Of a stretch of DNA of 31,542 nt, positions 1-8,083 are shown piece after piece. The notes beneath the pieces are model-generated. The model was not told the origin of the DNA, made no database searches, and worked only from the letters and a program-made list of their open reading frames with translations. Within the stretch, counting starts at the first letter, position 1. Every line of letters begins with the position of its first letter. The stretch covers positions 1-31,542 of the forward strand of contig DAXO01000071.1 of assembly GCA_002506425.1 (NCBI GenBank), given 5' to 3'. The position numbers were made by a program, and so were the translations under genes. Source of the DNA: Methanomassiliicoccaceae archaeon UBA480 (GTDB lineage Archaea > Thermoplasmatota > Thermoplasmata > Methanomassiliicoccales > Methanomethylophilaceae).

Positions 1-49
1 CCGTGTGTATTTTCAACCTCTTCGGTCATATTCCCGGAGAGGAATGCCT

Positions 50-667
50 ATGGACAGGACCATAACGGTGACAGGTTCGGGCACAGCTTACGCCAAGCCC
101 GATCAGGTGAAATTGAACGGAGAGCTCTGCGGAGAATGCGGGAGCTATTCCGAGGCAGTAACGTTGTCGGCCGAATCGGTGGCCGCCCTCAAGAAAGCCG
201 TCGGAGATGCGGGATTCGATATGGACGCGCTCAAGACGACCGGGCTGTCCGTCTCTGCCAGCTATTCGCAGAAGGATGGGGTCCGCACCTTCGAAGGATA
301 CCGCTTCTCCCACGTTGTCTCCATGACAGTGGATCTGGCGGATGGGGGCCTGGGAAAGCTTCTCGATGCTGTGATGAATTGTCCGGGGGCCCCAGAGTTC
401 AGCATCTCGTACGTGGTCTCGGATCCATCCCGCCCAATGGCGGAGGCCCGCATCGCCGCAGTCAAGGACGCCAAGCACCGCGCCAAAGAGCTGGCTGATG
501 CTGCCGGAGTTAAGCTGGGGCAGATCGCCACGATATCATACGTCTCGAGTCCATGCAATCTCGGACGCTCTAGCAGAGCCGTCATGCTCTGCGCTTGCGA
601 CGGGATAACTCCAGAGGATGCGGAGTACAGCGATTCCGTATCCATCGAGTGGACCCTTCTGGATTGA
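50..667 (+). CDS. SIMPL-domain (DUF541) protein
   Basis: A 205-residue protein that begins almost at once with the SIMPL/DUF541 hallmark 'ITVTGSGTAYAKPDQ' and carries the family's long repetitive-helix region ('ARIAAVKDAKHRAKELADAAGVKLG', split here as residues about 145-170) before the final beta strands. The in-frame ATG at 44 is possible, but GGAGAGG at 36-42 sits 7 nt before the ATG at 50, so that start is preferred. SIMPL proteins are usually periplasmic or surface proteins of poorly known function; this one shows no signal peptide, so a cytoplasmic site is likely. It ends 2 nt before the next gene and probably shares its transcript. The promoter may be the A/T stretch near position 10. 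The family is clear; the role is unknown. Confidence 0.85.
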   Translation: MDRTITVTGSGTAYAKPDQVKLNGELCGECGSYSEAVTLSAESVAALKKAVGDAGFDMDALKTTGLSVSASYSQKDGVRTFEGYRFSHVVSMTVDLADGGLGKLLDAVMNCPGAPEFSISYVVSDPSRPMAEARIAAVKDAKHRAKELADAAGVKLGQIATISYVSSPCNLGRSSRAVMLCACDGITPEDAEYSDSVSIEWTLLD

Positions 668-669
668 CC

Positions 670-1782
670 ATGGAGGGCGACCGGGCCGCGACGGCCGTGC
701 TGGCATTGACGATCTTCGCAGTCGTCTGCTCGCTCGCTGCATCATATGCGACGGATTCCGCCGAGGACGCGGAGGTCAGGTTGGGCGATCTGGCGGTATA
801 TGGATCGCTGGCGGCCCCGGGGGTCTCGATAGACGAGTACGGCGGTGTCGCCACTCTGTATTACGAAGCAGGCGGCGATGTGGAATGGCGCCTCAAGGAT
901 CTGGATTCCACGTACTGCGTATCGGACGGCGGATCGTACCGCGTCCGCGGATACGACGACTTCGCAGTGACCGGAAGCGTCCTGAAGGTGGACGAGCCGG
1001 GAAGATACGCCGTGAAGCTCTATGAAAGCGGTCACGAGGTCCGTTCAGGGACCATGGTCCTCGACGGAACCGTGGAAAGGACATTCGAATGGACTCAGGA
1101 CACTCCCTCGGGCAGGTATACCTATTCCGTGAAGTTCGAATACCTCTTCTCCGAGTATACGGGATATGCGGACGACCGTTCTTCTCCGAGGCATCAATCC
1201 GATGCCTATCCGGAAGAGAGGTTCATACAGACGAGAGGTCTCGAAGATCTGGAGGAGGCCCTCGGTTCGGAGTATGAAAAGGTCCGTGGGGTTCCAGCAC
1301 GCGCCGGTGCTCAGGATTACGCGGACTATCTCCTGTCGTTCGTCCAGTGCTGCATAGCATATCCGGATACGATAGTCCGGACGGACGACGGGTTCGCGTA
1401 TGACGAGGGAGGCAGCGGCGACCTGTACATCTACGGGGAACGGGAGTACTGGGCCTATCCGCTGGAGACGATCCATCGCGGGTACGGGGACTGCGAAGAT
1501 ACATCCTTCCTTGCCGCCGCTCTGTTCGTCGGTGCCGGATACACCGCCGCCGTAGCCACCCTCCCTGGCCATATGATCGCGGGCGTCGTGCTGGATGATT
1601 TTGCTCCGAGAGGTCCCGGTATGAACTTCCGTGCGGTCAAGCACATCCCGTCCATCGATGCCAATCTGTTCTTCTGCGAGACGTCGTCGGAGGAGGCTCT
1701 GCCGACGGGATACCTGCCTGAGAACGTCTATATCGAAGCGATGGGGCTCGGCTCCATCACGCTGGTGAAGGGTGCAGCATGA
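670..1782 (+). CDS. membrane-anchored transglutaminase-like protein 1
   Basis: A 370-residue protein with an N-terminal hydrophobic segment (about residues 8-25, a signal peptide or anchor). It then has a beta-rich region and a transglutaminase-like core near the C-terminus. The nucleophile-type motif is GDCEDTS with Cys275, followed 26 residues later by GHM with His301; spacing and flanks match papain-like transglutaminase/cysteine-protease folds. The third triad residue is not clear. The start at 670 is preferred because upstream in-frame codons lie inside the preceding gene and the hydrophobic segment follows directly. The TGA overlaps the ATG of the next gene (ATGA), showing translational coupling. 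Whether it crosslinks, cleaves or only binds peptides outside the cell cannot be said. It is a tandem paralogue of the following gene. Confidence 0.8.
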   Translation: MEGDRAATAVLALTIFAVVCSLAASYATDSAEDAEVRLGDLAVYGSLAAPGVSIDEYGGVATLYYEAGGDVEWRLKDLDSTYCVSDGGSYRVRGYDDFAVTGSVLKVDEPGRYAVKLYESGHEVRSGTMVLDGTVERTFEWTQDTPSGRYTYSVKFEYLFSEYTGYADDRSSPRHQSDAYPEERFIQTRGLEDLEEALGSEYEKVRGVPARAGAQDYADYLLSFVQCCIAYPDTIVRTDDGFAYDEGGSGDLYIYGEREYWAYPLETIHRGYGDCEDTSFLAAALFVGAGYTAAVATLPGHMIAGVVLDDFAPRGPGMNFRAVKHIPSIDANLFFCETSSEEALPTGYLPENVYIEAMGLGSITLVKGAA

Positions 1783-2891
1783 AATCCCGCATCCTGATCC
1801 CAGTCTCAATCCTGGCGGTTGCGTTGCTCATCGCGGTATTCGCATTGGATGACGGCGGATCGGACGAAGGAGGCGGGAATCTTCCGGTTCCGGAACCCGA
1901 TGATCCGTATCAGGAATGGATGCACGTGGATGCTTCTGCGGGGACGGTTTCATTCGATGGACCTGTCTCATGGCATGTAAAGGATCTTCTGTCGCCGTGC
2001 TATATCAAGCAGGGTGTGCAGTGGGTCGAGTACGAGGGATACGGAGGGGAGGGCGACTGCATCCATTTGGATCCAGGATTCTATCGCATTACCGTCGACG
2101 GGATGTCTGCGGACATCTCGATCCCGGGGAAGGTGGATCGTTCGGCCGGATGGAGCTTCATCTTCGAGGGGGTTTCCCATAGTATCGATATCGCATATTC
2201 CATCGATGTAGATGATCTGGCCGGCCAGAGGTCTAAGGGCATGGATTACAATTCCGGGAGTCGGATGCACAGGTTCGAGGACCTTCCTGGAATGGCGGCC
2301 GTCACCGACGATGTGGCGGCTTTGGAATCATTGCTGGAATCGGAATTCGTGAGAATTGGGGGAGATCCCGAGAACAGGCAGGCATACGCCGATTTCCTGG
2401 CATCATTCGTCCAGTGCGGGATAAGCTATCCGCAATCTGTCTATGATGGCGACGAGAGAAGAGGGGAGGACATGTCGCTGTACGGTTCGGACGAGTACTG
2501 GGCTTCGCCGCTCGAGACTTTGAATCTGGTGTCGGGGGACTGCGAGGATACATCCGTGCTCCTGTGCGCGCTCTATCTGGCCGCAGGGTACGATGCGGCC
2601 GTCGGCGGGAAGAACGGGCATGTATTCGCCGGAGTGGAGATCGACGGTTTCCAGGAGGTGTCGAAGGCGGAGCTGGAGGCGTTGGATCCGTATCGCGTGT
2701 ACAAGCTGACCTTCTCTGCTCCGGTAGAGGGATTCGGAGATCCGGATGCGCTGTTCTATGCTGTCGAGACCATCTACTCGCAGCTTCCGGTCGGATATAT
2801 CGGAACGGTGACCTTCGGCAGCAACACCCCCTGGGGCATCACGGGGTTCTATCAGTGTCATGGGGCGGAATCCGGAATCCAGGACCCCTGA
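1779..2891 (+). CDS. membrane-anchored transglutaminase-like protein 2
   Basis: A 370-residue paralogue of the gene before it, of exactly the same length. A hydrophobic anchor (about residues 5-22) is followed by an acidic, Gly/Pro-rich linker and an extracellular region. Shared landmarks are 'YADFLASFVQC', 'SPLETLNLVSGDCEDTS' with Cys255, and GHVFAGVE with His281, then a C-terminal 'AVETIYSQLPVGYIG' block. Start by ATGA overlap with gene 1, so the two are co-translated. The sequences differ widely outside the core, so the duplication is old or fast-diverging. Its last 34 bases overlap the end of the convergent MBL gene. Surface processing of the cell envelope is a reasonable guess, not shown. 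Confidence 0.8.
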   Translation: MKSRILIPVSILAVALLIAVFALDDGGSDEGGGNLPVPEPDDPYQEWMHVDASAGTVSFDGPVSWHVKDLLSPCYIKQGVQWVEYEGYGGEGDCIHLDPGFYRITVDGMSADISIPGKVDRSAGWSFIFEGVSHSIDIAYSIDVDDLAGQRSKGMDYNSGSRMHRFEDLPGMAAVTDDVAALESLLESEFVRIGGDPENRQAYADFLASFVQCGISYPQSVYDGDERRGEDMSLYGSDEYWASPLETLNLVSGDCEDTSVLLCALYLAAGYDAAVGGKNGHVFAGVEIDGFQEVSKAELEALDPYRVYKLTFSAPVEGFGDPDALFYAVETIYSQLPVGYIGTVTFGSNTPWGITGFYQCHGAESGIQDP

Positions 2892-3691
2892 TGGACATCG
2901 GCTCTTCCGATAACGAGATTGTCTCCGACGTCCAGGGTCATGAGGTCCTCCGCTGCGATGGTTCTGATCCCGGTGGCCTCTTCGACCATCGCCGCCTGTT
3001 TCGCAGGATCCCTGCGGATCATCACTATCCCGAGATGGATGAATATCGCCAGTTCCGGTTTGACTCTCTCTATGAAAGATATCGCGTCATCCGTGCACAG
3101 ATGGTACCTTATGCGGTTGCCCATGGGCGTCGTGACAGGAAGCAGGAGGACCCGAGACCCGATATACTGGTCGGCTATCTCGTCGCTGTATTCGGTATCG
3201 CTGACGTACGAGAGGATGCCGTGTCCCGTGTCCATTTTGAACCCGACGTTTGTGGGATCGCTGTGGATGGCTCTGCAGATCTCCACGCGCATGCCGTCCA
3301 CATTCAGGACGTCTCCGGGTCTGAATGCGGCTGTATGGGCGGGACGGCTCAGGTGATACGGGGAAAGGGCGGGCCCCAATCCCCCTGTTCCGTTGATGAC
3401 CGTCTCTGATCCGTAGAGGCTGCCACGCTTCTCCCACCCTCCGCGAGTCATCCCTTCGATGACGCATGCCGCATCGGAATAGTGGTCTGGATGGCAGTGC
3501 GATATTATCACAGAATCCGTGCGGGTGAGGTCGTAGCGGATCCTCTGCATTTGCGCCAGGGCTCCTGGCCCCGGATCCATGTGCAGGAACTTCCCGTCGT
3601 GCTCGATGAGGAATCCGCCTGTGGAACGGGTCTGATACATGGTCGTATGGCGACCTCCGCCTGTTCCCAGGAATGTTATGCGGAATCCCAT
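2858..3691 (-). CDS. metallo-beta-lactamase-fold hydrolase
   Basis: A 277-residue MBL-fold protein. The N-terminal strand 'ITFLGTGGG' leads to the metal-binding HCHPDH motif (His65, His67, Asp69, His70), and later His and Asp residues ('VEICRAIHSDPTNVGF', 'DTEYS') are placed as in RNase Z/phosphodiesterase-like members. It may hydrolyse a phosphodiester or a similar ester; the substrate is unknown. The minus-strand box GATATAC at about 3712-3720 is centred 24 nt before the ATG, so a leaderless start is likely. It lies 39 bp downstream of the MtaA-like gene on the same strand, but its own promoter suggests separate expression. Its 3' end overlaps the convergent transglutaminase-like gene by 34 bp. 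Confidence 0.82.
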   Translation of the reverse strand: MGFRITFLGTGGGRHTTMYQTRSTGGFLIEHDGKFLHMDPGPGALAQMQRIRYDLTRTDSVIISHCHPDHYSDAACVIEGMTRGGWEKRGSLYGSETVINGTGGLGPALSPYHLSRPAHTAAFRPGDVLNVDGMRVEICRAIHSDPTNVGFKMDTGHGILSYVSDTEYSDEIADQYIGSRVLLLPVTTPMGNRIRYHLCTDDAISFIERVKPELAIFIHLGIVMIRRDPAKQAAMVEEATGIRTIAAEDLMTLDVGDNLVIGRADVHQGSWIPDSAP

Positions 3692-3730
3692 GTCCGACGC
3701 ATGGAGGGGGATGTATATCGTACTTGTCTA

Positions 3731-4747
3731 TCATCTGAGAGCCGCCGACAGGGCTTTAAGATTCGTATCCGGTGTCTCCGGTGCCAATCCGCAGCCGGGG
3801 GCGATAACATGGTATCCAATCTCGGCATACCTTCTCGCCTCATGGACGACTTGTTCCGGTGTTCCGAAGAGCAGCGTCCCTACAGGATCCACGGCTCCGC
3901 AGAGAGCCATTCTGCCTTCCAGGACCCTCATCGCCGTATGGGGATCCACCTTGGGGTCCGGGGAGAAGGCATCCATTCCTGAGGTTGCGATTTCTCCGAG
4001 GATCGGTTCTGTCGATCCGCATATGTGCAGGATGCTCTTGGCTTCCTGCGGCACCAGATCATGCAGATGTTTCCCGCAGAGTCCCTCGAACGAGGAGGGG
4101 TCGATGACATCGGGCGAGGCCACGCCTTCAACTACGGTTATGACATCGGCGCCGGAATCGCAGAGGGCACGGGAATACGCGCCGCATATCCCGGAGAGCC
4201 TGGTGCACCACGAGTCTGCCCAATCCGGTTCCAGCAGGGTGGATATCGCCAGGTTCTCCGCACCTATCAGCTGGGACAGCAGGGTCACGGGGCCGAGCAT
4301 GCCTGCACATACAGGATATGTCGCGCCGAAACGCGATGCCGCCAGTTCCACGGCCTTCATGATCGTCTTCGGACGTCCCCCTTCGATGAACTCCGACGGA
4401 GACATCAGTCCGTCAGGCAATGGCAGGGTTCCGGCATAGGCATCGACCAGGTATGCCCTGTCCGATATGCTCGGAATGTCCTTCTCGGTTCCAAGGTCTA
4501 CGCCGCATCCCAGGCGCTCCGCCTCAGCCGTTATGTCGAACGGCACGCGCACCGATTCGAAACCGAACAGCTCTGCCTGCGCGCACCCCAGGCGTGCCAT
4601 GGTCGCGGGATCGGAGTGCGCCTGAGGCCAATAGGCGCCGACGGCCTCCATCTGCCCTACAGTGGCCGATTGGGTGAAGATGGCCACAGGGGGAGTCTCG
4701 GACGGCCTGAGGGAGAGGGCTTCCAACACATGTTCGCGCGGATCCAT
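3731..4747 (-). CDS. MtaA/MtbA-family methylcobamide:CoM methyltransferase-like protein
   Basis: A 338-residue member of the UroD-like superfamily. Known MtaA/MtbA enzymes move a methyl group from a corrinoid protein to coenzyme M and bind zinc through His-X-Cys and a distal Cys. Here the same ligands are visible as HICGS (His241, Cys243) and APGCGL (Cys319), which supports the methyltransferase branch rather than true uroporphyrinogen decarboxylase. The start at 4747 (MDPREHVLEAL) fits the family N-terminus; a GTG at 4807 would add 20 unlikely residues. A box reading AATTATAC on the minus strand (4769-4776) is centred 26 nt upstream, consistent with a leaderless mRNA. No corrinoid protein or substrate-specific methyltransferase is adjacent, so its methyl donor is unknown. 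The family call is firm, the exact subtype (MtaA, MtbA, MtsA or orphan) is not. Confidence 0.8.
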   Translation of the reverse strand: MDPREHVLEALSLRPSETPPVAIFTQSATVGQMEAVGAYWPQAHSDPATMARLGCAQAELFGFESVRVPFDITAEAERLGCGVDLGTEKDIPSISDRAYLVDAYAGTLPLPDGLMSPSEFIEGGRPKTIMKAVELAASRFGATYPVCAGMLGPVTLLSQLIGAENLAISTLLEPDWADSWCTRLSGICGAYSRALCDSGADVITVVEGVASPDVIDPSSFEGLCGKHLHDLVPQEAKSILHICGSTEPILGEIATSGMDAFSPDPKVDPHTAMRVLEGRMALCGAVDPVGTLLFGTPEQVVHEARRYAEIGYHVIAPGCGLAPETPDTNLKALSAALR

Positions 4748-4768
4748 GCATTCGAATCGCATTGGGAC

Positions 4769-4776
4769 GTATAATT
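4769..4776 (-). promoter_or_regulatory. TATA-like box of MtaA-family gene
   Basis: AATTATAC on the minus strand, centred about 26 nt before the ATG at 4747, which predicts transcription starting at or next to the start codon. Confidence 0.5.
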
Positions 4777-4808
4777 GGATGGTCCCTTCCGTCGCCCAGC
4801 TAGTCACC

Positions 4809-4816
4809 TTTTAATC
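4809..4816 (+). promoter_or_regulatory. TATA-like box of deaminase gene
   Basis: TTTTAATC, centred about 27 nt before the ATG at 4839; no ribosome-binding site lies between. The same octamer occurs at the hpt/tyrS divergent promoter (23237-23244). Confidence 0.5.
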
Positions 4817-4838
4817 AGGGCATCGGAGATACAGGTTC

Positions 4839-6128
4839 ATGATAACGGCCATTCGCAATGCATGGATCGTCACGCAGGATCCCCAGCGCAGGGTGCTGAA
4901 GGGCGACGTCGTGGTTGAAGGCGACAGGATAATCTCCGTCGGTCAGACCTATAACGGAACCGCGGACAGGGAGATCGACGCCGACGGCGACATAGTGATG
5001 CCCGGCATGGTGAACACCCATACCCACATCTCTATGTCCGTCATGAAGGGTGTTGTCGACGATCTCCAGTTCCCTGATTTCCTGAACAAGACCTTCAGAA
5101 TCGATTCGGATCGTACGGACTACGACCTCGAGGTCGGGACCAAGCTCGGTTGCATGGAGATGATGCGCGGAGGAACGACGACGTTCATGGACCTCTACTA
5201 TTCAGAGGACGTCATCGCCAAGGCCACACAGGAGGCCGGAATCCGCGGAGTCCTCTGCTGGTGCGTTCTCGATGACGACAAGACCACGCAGAAGGGGAGC
5301 CCTCTCGACAACTGCAGGAGGTTCATCGATTCCCACAAGGGCAAGCGCAAGATCGTCCCCGGAGTCGGCCTGCAGGGCGTCTACGTCTGCAGCGAGGAGA
5401 CCTGCGTGGGCGCCAAGGCCCTGTCCGATGAGAAGGAGGCTCCCATGAACTTCCACCTCTCGGAGACCAGAGGGGAGGTCAACGAGCACAAGAGGAAGAC
5501 GGGCATGCGCCCCGCCGAATGGCTCGCCAGCATAGACGTTCTCGGTCCCCGCGCGGTATCAGCCCACTCCGCCTGGCTAACGCTAAGGGAGGTCAGGCTG
5601 ATGGGGGAGGCCGGCATGTCCGTGTCCAGCTGTCCCGCATCCAACATGAAGCTGGCCACCGGAGGGGTCGCTCCTGTTCCGGAGTTCCAGAAGTACGGGG
5701 TCAACGTCTCCATCGGTACCGACGGAAGCACGACGAACAATACTCTGGATATGTTCGCGGAGATGAGGCTTCTCGGTCTTCTTCAGAAATCCAGCAGGTG
5801 GGATGCCACCGTCACGCCTGCCCAGGATCTCCTGGATTTCGCGACGATCAACGGCGCCAAGGCCGTGGGCATGGAGGACTCGATCGGATCCATCGAGCCC
5901 GGCAAGTTCGCAGACCTCGTAATCCTCGACGGGAAGGCGCCGAACCTCAGGCCGCTGCTCCCTGAGAACATAATCTCCAACATCGTGTACTCCGGCAACA
6001 GCCTGAATGTTAAGACTGTGATGTGCCAGGGTGATATCGTAGTGGATGACCGCTGCATTGCCACGCTCGATGCCGAAGACGTCCTCTCAAGGTCGGAGGA
6101 CGTGTGGCGCTCGCTCTGCCTCAGGTGA
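4839..6128 (+). CDS. dadD: 5'-deoxyadenosine / S-adenosylhomocysteine / MTA deaminase (amidohydrolase)
   Basis: A 429-residue amidohydrolase of the SsnA/MtaD/DadD group. These enzymes deaminate the adenine ring of 5'-deoxyadenosine, SAH or methylthioadenosine, and in methanogens clear the products of radical-SAM and methylation reactions. Metal-site motifs are in order: NTHTH (about residue 58), the NFHLSET histidine, SAHSAWL, 'SSCPASNMKL' and GTDGS. The length is normal and the C-terminal beta-sandwich is complete ('GSIEPGKFADLVILDG'). The start at 4839 is 27 nt from a TTTTAATC box, so probably leaderless. It is divergent from the MtaA-like gene and convergent with the antiporter. Preferred substrate cannot be told from the sequence; DadD-type is chosen because that is the enzyme known in methanogens. 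Confidence 0.83.
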   Translation: MITAIRNAWIVTQDPQRRVLKGDVVVEGDRIISVGQTYNGTADREIDADGDIVMPGMVNTHTHISMSVMKGVVDDLQFPDFLNKTFRIDSDRTDYDLEVGTKLGCMEMMRGGTTTFMDLYYSEDVIAKATQEAGIRGVLCWCVLDDDKTTQKGSPLDNCRRFIDSHKGKRKIVPGVGLQGVYVCSEETCVGAKALSDEKEAPMNFHLSETRGEVNEHKRKTGMRPAEWLASIDVLGPRAVSAHSAWLTLREVRLMGEAGMSVSSCPASNMKLATGGVAPVPEFQKYGVNVSIGTDGSTTNNTLDMFAEMRLLGLLQKSSRWDATVTPAQDLLDFATINGAKAVGMEDSIGSIEPGKFADLVILDGKAPNLRPLLPENIISNIVYSGNSLNVKTVMCQGDIVVDDRCIATLDAEDVLSRSEDVWRSLCLR

Positions 6129-6152
6129 TCCGGAAGGATCCCCTTTCAAAAC

Positions 6153-6168
6153 GATCCCTTCGGGGATC
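6153..6168. terminator. hairpin with TTCG tetraloop between convergent genes
   Basis: GATCCC-TTCG-GGGATC, a perfect 6-bp stem with a stable UUCG-type loop, lies in the 38-bp space between the deaminase stop and the antiporter stop and overlaps the latter. No long T-run follows on either strand. It is probably an RNA 3'-end structure; termination is inferred. Confidence 0.4.
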
Positions 6169-8002
6169 ATTCACCCGTGTCTTCCTGATCGTCTTCGGAA
6201 TCGGAGGGCTCGGGATTCTCCTCTTCCTCCTCCTGTCTGTCCCTGCGGCGTTTGTTGAAGAACATCAGGGCTATGAAGAGCGCCGCTATTCCGAGCAGGA
6301 TCAGATAGTACCAGATCGGTGTGGACACAGGACTCGGCATGATCAGGATGATGAGCATGTCGATGGCTAGTATCAGCAGGTACGTGTTTATCTCCAGGAA
6401 TTTCAGGAATCTGTCGTATTTCGCGGCAGGATTGTCCTTGACCCCCTCGATGTTGGCGATATGCTTCGCTCCGCTGATGATGATCTCGTCCAGGAACTTC
6501 ACATTGTTGATCAGGTAGTAGGTCGGAGCCGTGAGGACCAGGAGGTTCAGCCCCATGGTCACGAGGAGCCACAGGTTGACGCTTCCTCCGAACGATCCGG
6601 CCATCCACTCGACCATCGGCGGGGTGGCGAAATAGAAGAATATCTCTATGGCGGCGATGGCCAAGATGTTGATGTAGGTGTGGGTCATGCTCCTGAATAC
6701 CGCCTTCTGCGACTTCTTGGAGGTGGCGGAGACGCGCTCATACGTCTTGGATCTCGCTTCGTTTATGGTGCAACAGGCAGCGTACACCTTTCTCGGGCAT
6801 TTCTCCACCGCTCCATCCCAGATTCTGTCGGCGTACCTGCATATTATCGGGAGCATGATCATCGAGATCAGAGCAGCTCCTATGACCGACGTGTAGAATG
6901 AATCATCGACCACGTGGTCTCCGAGAGCCTCTGCGGCTATGATGAATGCGAATTCTCCCATGGCGCACAATCCGGTGGCGGAGAGGAATCCGTTCCTGCA
7001 GGATTCGTTGCCGATCCAGTATGCGAGGAAGACGGTCAGTGTCTTCATGCATGCGAACAGCAGGTAGAATATCAGGATCATCTTGATGTTGTCCATCAGG
7101 ATGGAAGCGGGGAAGACCTCGGCGCCTATGCTGATGAAGAATATGGCCATGAAGAGGTCGCGCATAGGCTCTATCTTTTTGCTGATGTCTTTGGATTTCC
7201 TGCTACCGGCGACCATCATCCCCATCAGGAACGATCCGATAGCCATCGACAGTCCGGCGTATGTGGCCAGGAGCGCCATTCCGAAGGTGAGGCCGACGGA
7301 GGTTATGGTGAGGATCTCATCGGAAACGTTGTCCGAGATCCAGTTGATGATCTTCGGGACGACCCTCAGGCCGACCATGATGCTGACCACCATGAACACG
7401 AGGATCTTGACGATAAGGACGATGATCGAGTTGATGTCCATGCCGCCAGCGGATTCCACGGCATAGTTGGCCATCAGAGGGGTGATCATGGACAGTATGA
7501 TGACCTGTCCGATATCCTCCATGATGGTGATGAGCACGAGCATCTCGATGTGCTCCTTGTCCAGGCGATTCTGGGATTTCAGCACCGCCATGACGACGGC
7601 CGTCGACGATCCCGAGATTATAGCTCCCAGGACGATGGACTGCGTCATATCGAATCCGAGGAATGTTCCGGCAATGAATCCTCCCAGAACCATCAGCGGA
7701 AGCTGTATGACAGCCACCAGAATGGCGAACGAACCCTGTTTGCGGATCTTCTTGATGTTGATTTCCAGGCCGATGCAGAACATCAGCATGACCAGACCCA
7801 TGTCCTTCAATAGAGAGATTATCTCCTCTTCGATGGCTATAGTCTGATCGTCCTGGTATGCGAAAAGGATGTTCACCAGGATGATTCCCGCCACGATGTA
7901 TCCGATGAGCGGGGGGAGTCTCAGCTTGTTGAATATGATGGAGCATATGGCCGCCAGGAGCGTGAATAGCGCCAAGGCTGTAAGTATGACCGTCTCCTCC
8001 AT
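6167..8002 (-). CDS. CPA2-family (KefB/NapA-like) cation:proton antiporter
   Basis: A 611-residue polytopic membrane protein. The first about 390 residues form the Na_H_Exchanger domain: hydrophobic helices from residue 5 on, 'LPPLIGYIVAGIIL', 'LVMLMFCIGLEI', the 'IISGSSTAVVMAVL' helix and 'FMAIFFISIGAEV'. A second hydrophobic part (about residues 440-590) adds several more segments, and the tail is strongly acidic (last 25 residues). No TrkA-N or TrkA-C regulatory domain is present, unlike many Kef proteins. It should exchange Na+ or K+ for H+ at the cell membrane; ion choice is open. The ATG at 8002 follows AGGGTGA by 4 nt; another ATG at 8006 is out of frame. A TATA-like ATTAAAT lies at 8034-8040. 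Confidence 0.85.
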   Translation of the reverse strand: MEETVILTALALFTLLAAICSIIFNKLRLPPLIGYIVAGIILVNILFAYQDDQTIAIEEEIISLLKDMGLVMLMFCIGLEINIKKIRKQGSFAILVAVIQLPLMVLGGFIAGTFLGFDMTQSIVLGAIISGSSTAVVMAVLKSQNRLDKEHIEMLVLITIMEDIGQVIILSMITPLMANYAVESAGGMDINSIIVLIVKILVFMVVSIMVGLRVVPKIINWISDNVSDEILTITSVGLTFGMALLATYAGLSMAIGSFLMGMMVAGSRKSKDISKKIEPMRDLFMAIFFISIGAEVFPASILMDNIKMILIFYLLFACMKTLTVFLAYWIGNESCRNGFLSATGLCAMGEFAFIIAAEALGDHVVDDSFYTSVIGAALISMIMLPIICRYADRIWDGAVEKCPRKVYAACCTINEARSKTYERVSATSKKSQKAVFRSMTHTYINILAIAAIEIFFYFATPPMVEWMAGSFGGSVNLWLLVTMGLNLLVLTAPTYYLINNVKFLDEIIISGAKHIANIEGVKDNPAAKYDRFLKFLEINTYLLILAIDMLIILIMPSPVSTPIWYYLILLGIAALFIALMFFNKRRRDRQEEEEENPEPSDSEDDQEDTGE

Positions 8003-8083
8003 CCATTCACCCTTTTCTACATTTGCTCATTCGATTTAATAATGTCCCATGTTGTATCGCTGTGTGTAGATGGAGCATCCGAA

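Noticed and set aside
4748..4807. A 20-residue N-terminal extension of the MtaA-like protein from GTG at 4807
   Set aside because: It covers the TATA-like box, has no family match, and the ATG at 4747 agrees with the normal N-terminus.
6914..7813. A 299-codon + strand frame rich in Asp, His and Gly
   Set aside because: Antisense to the hydrophobic helices of the antiporter; the polar composition is the expected complement of hydrophobic codons.
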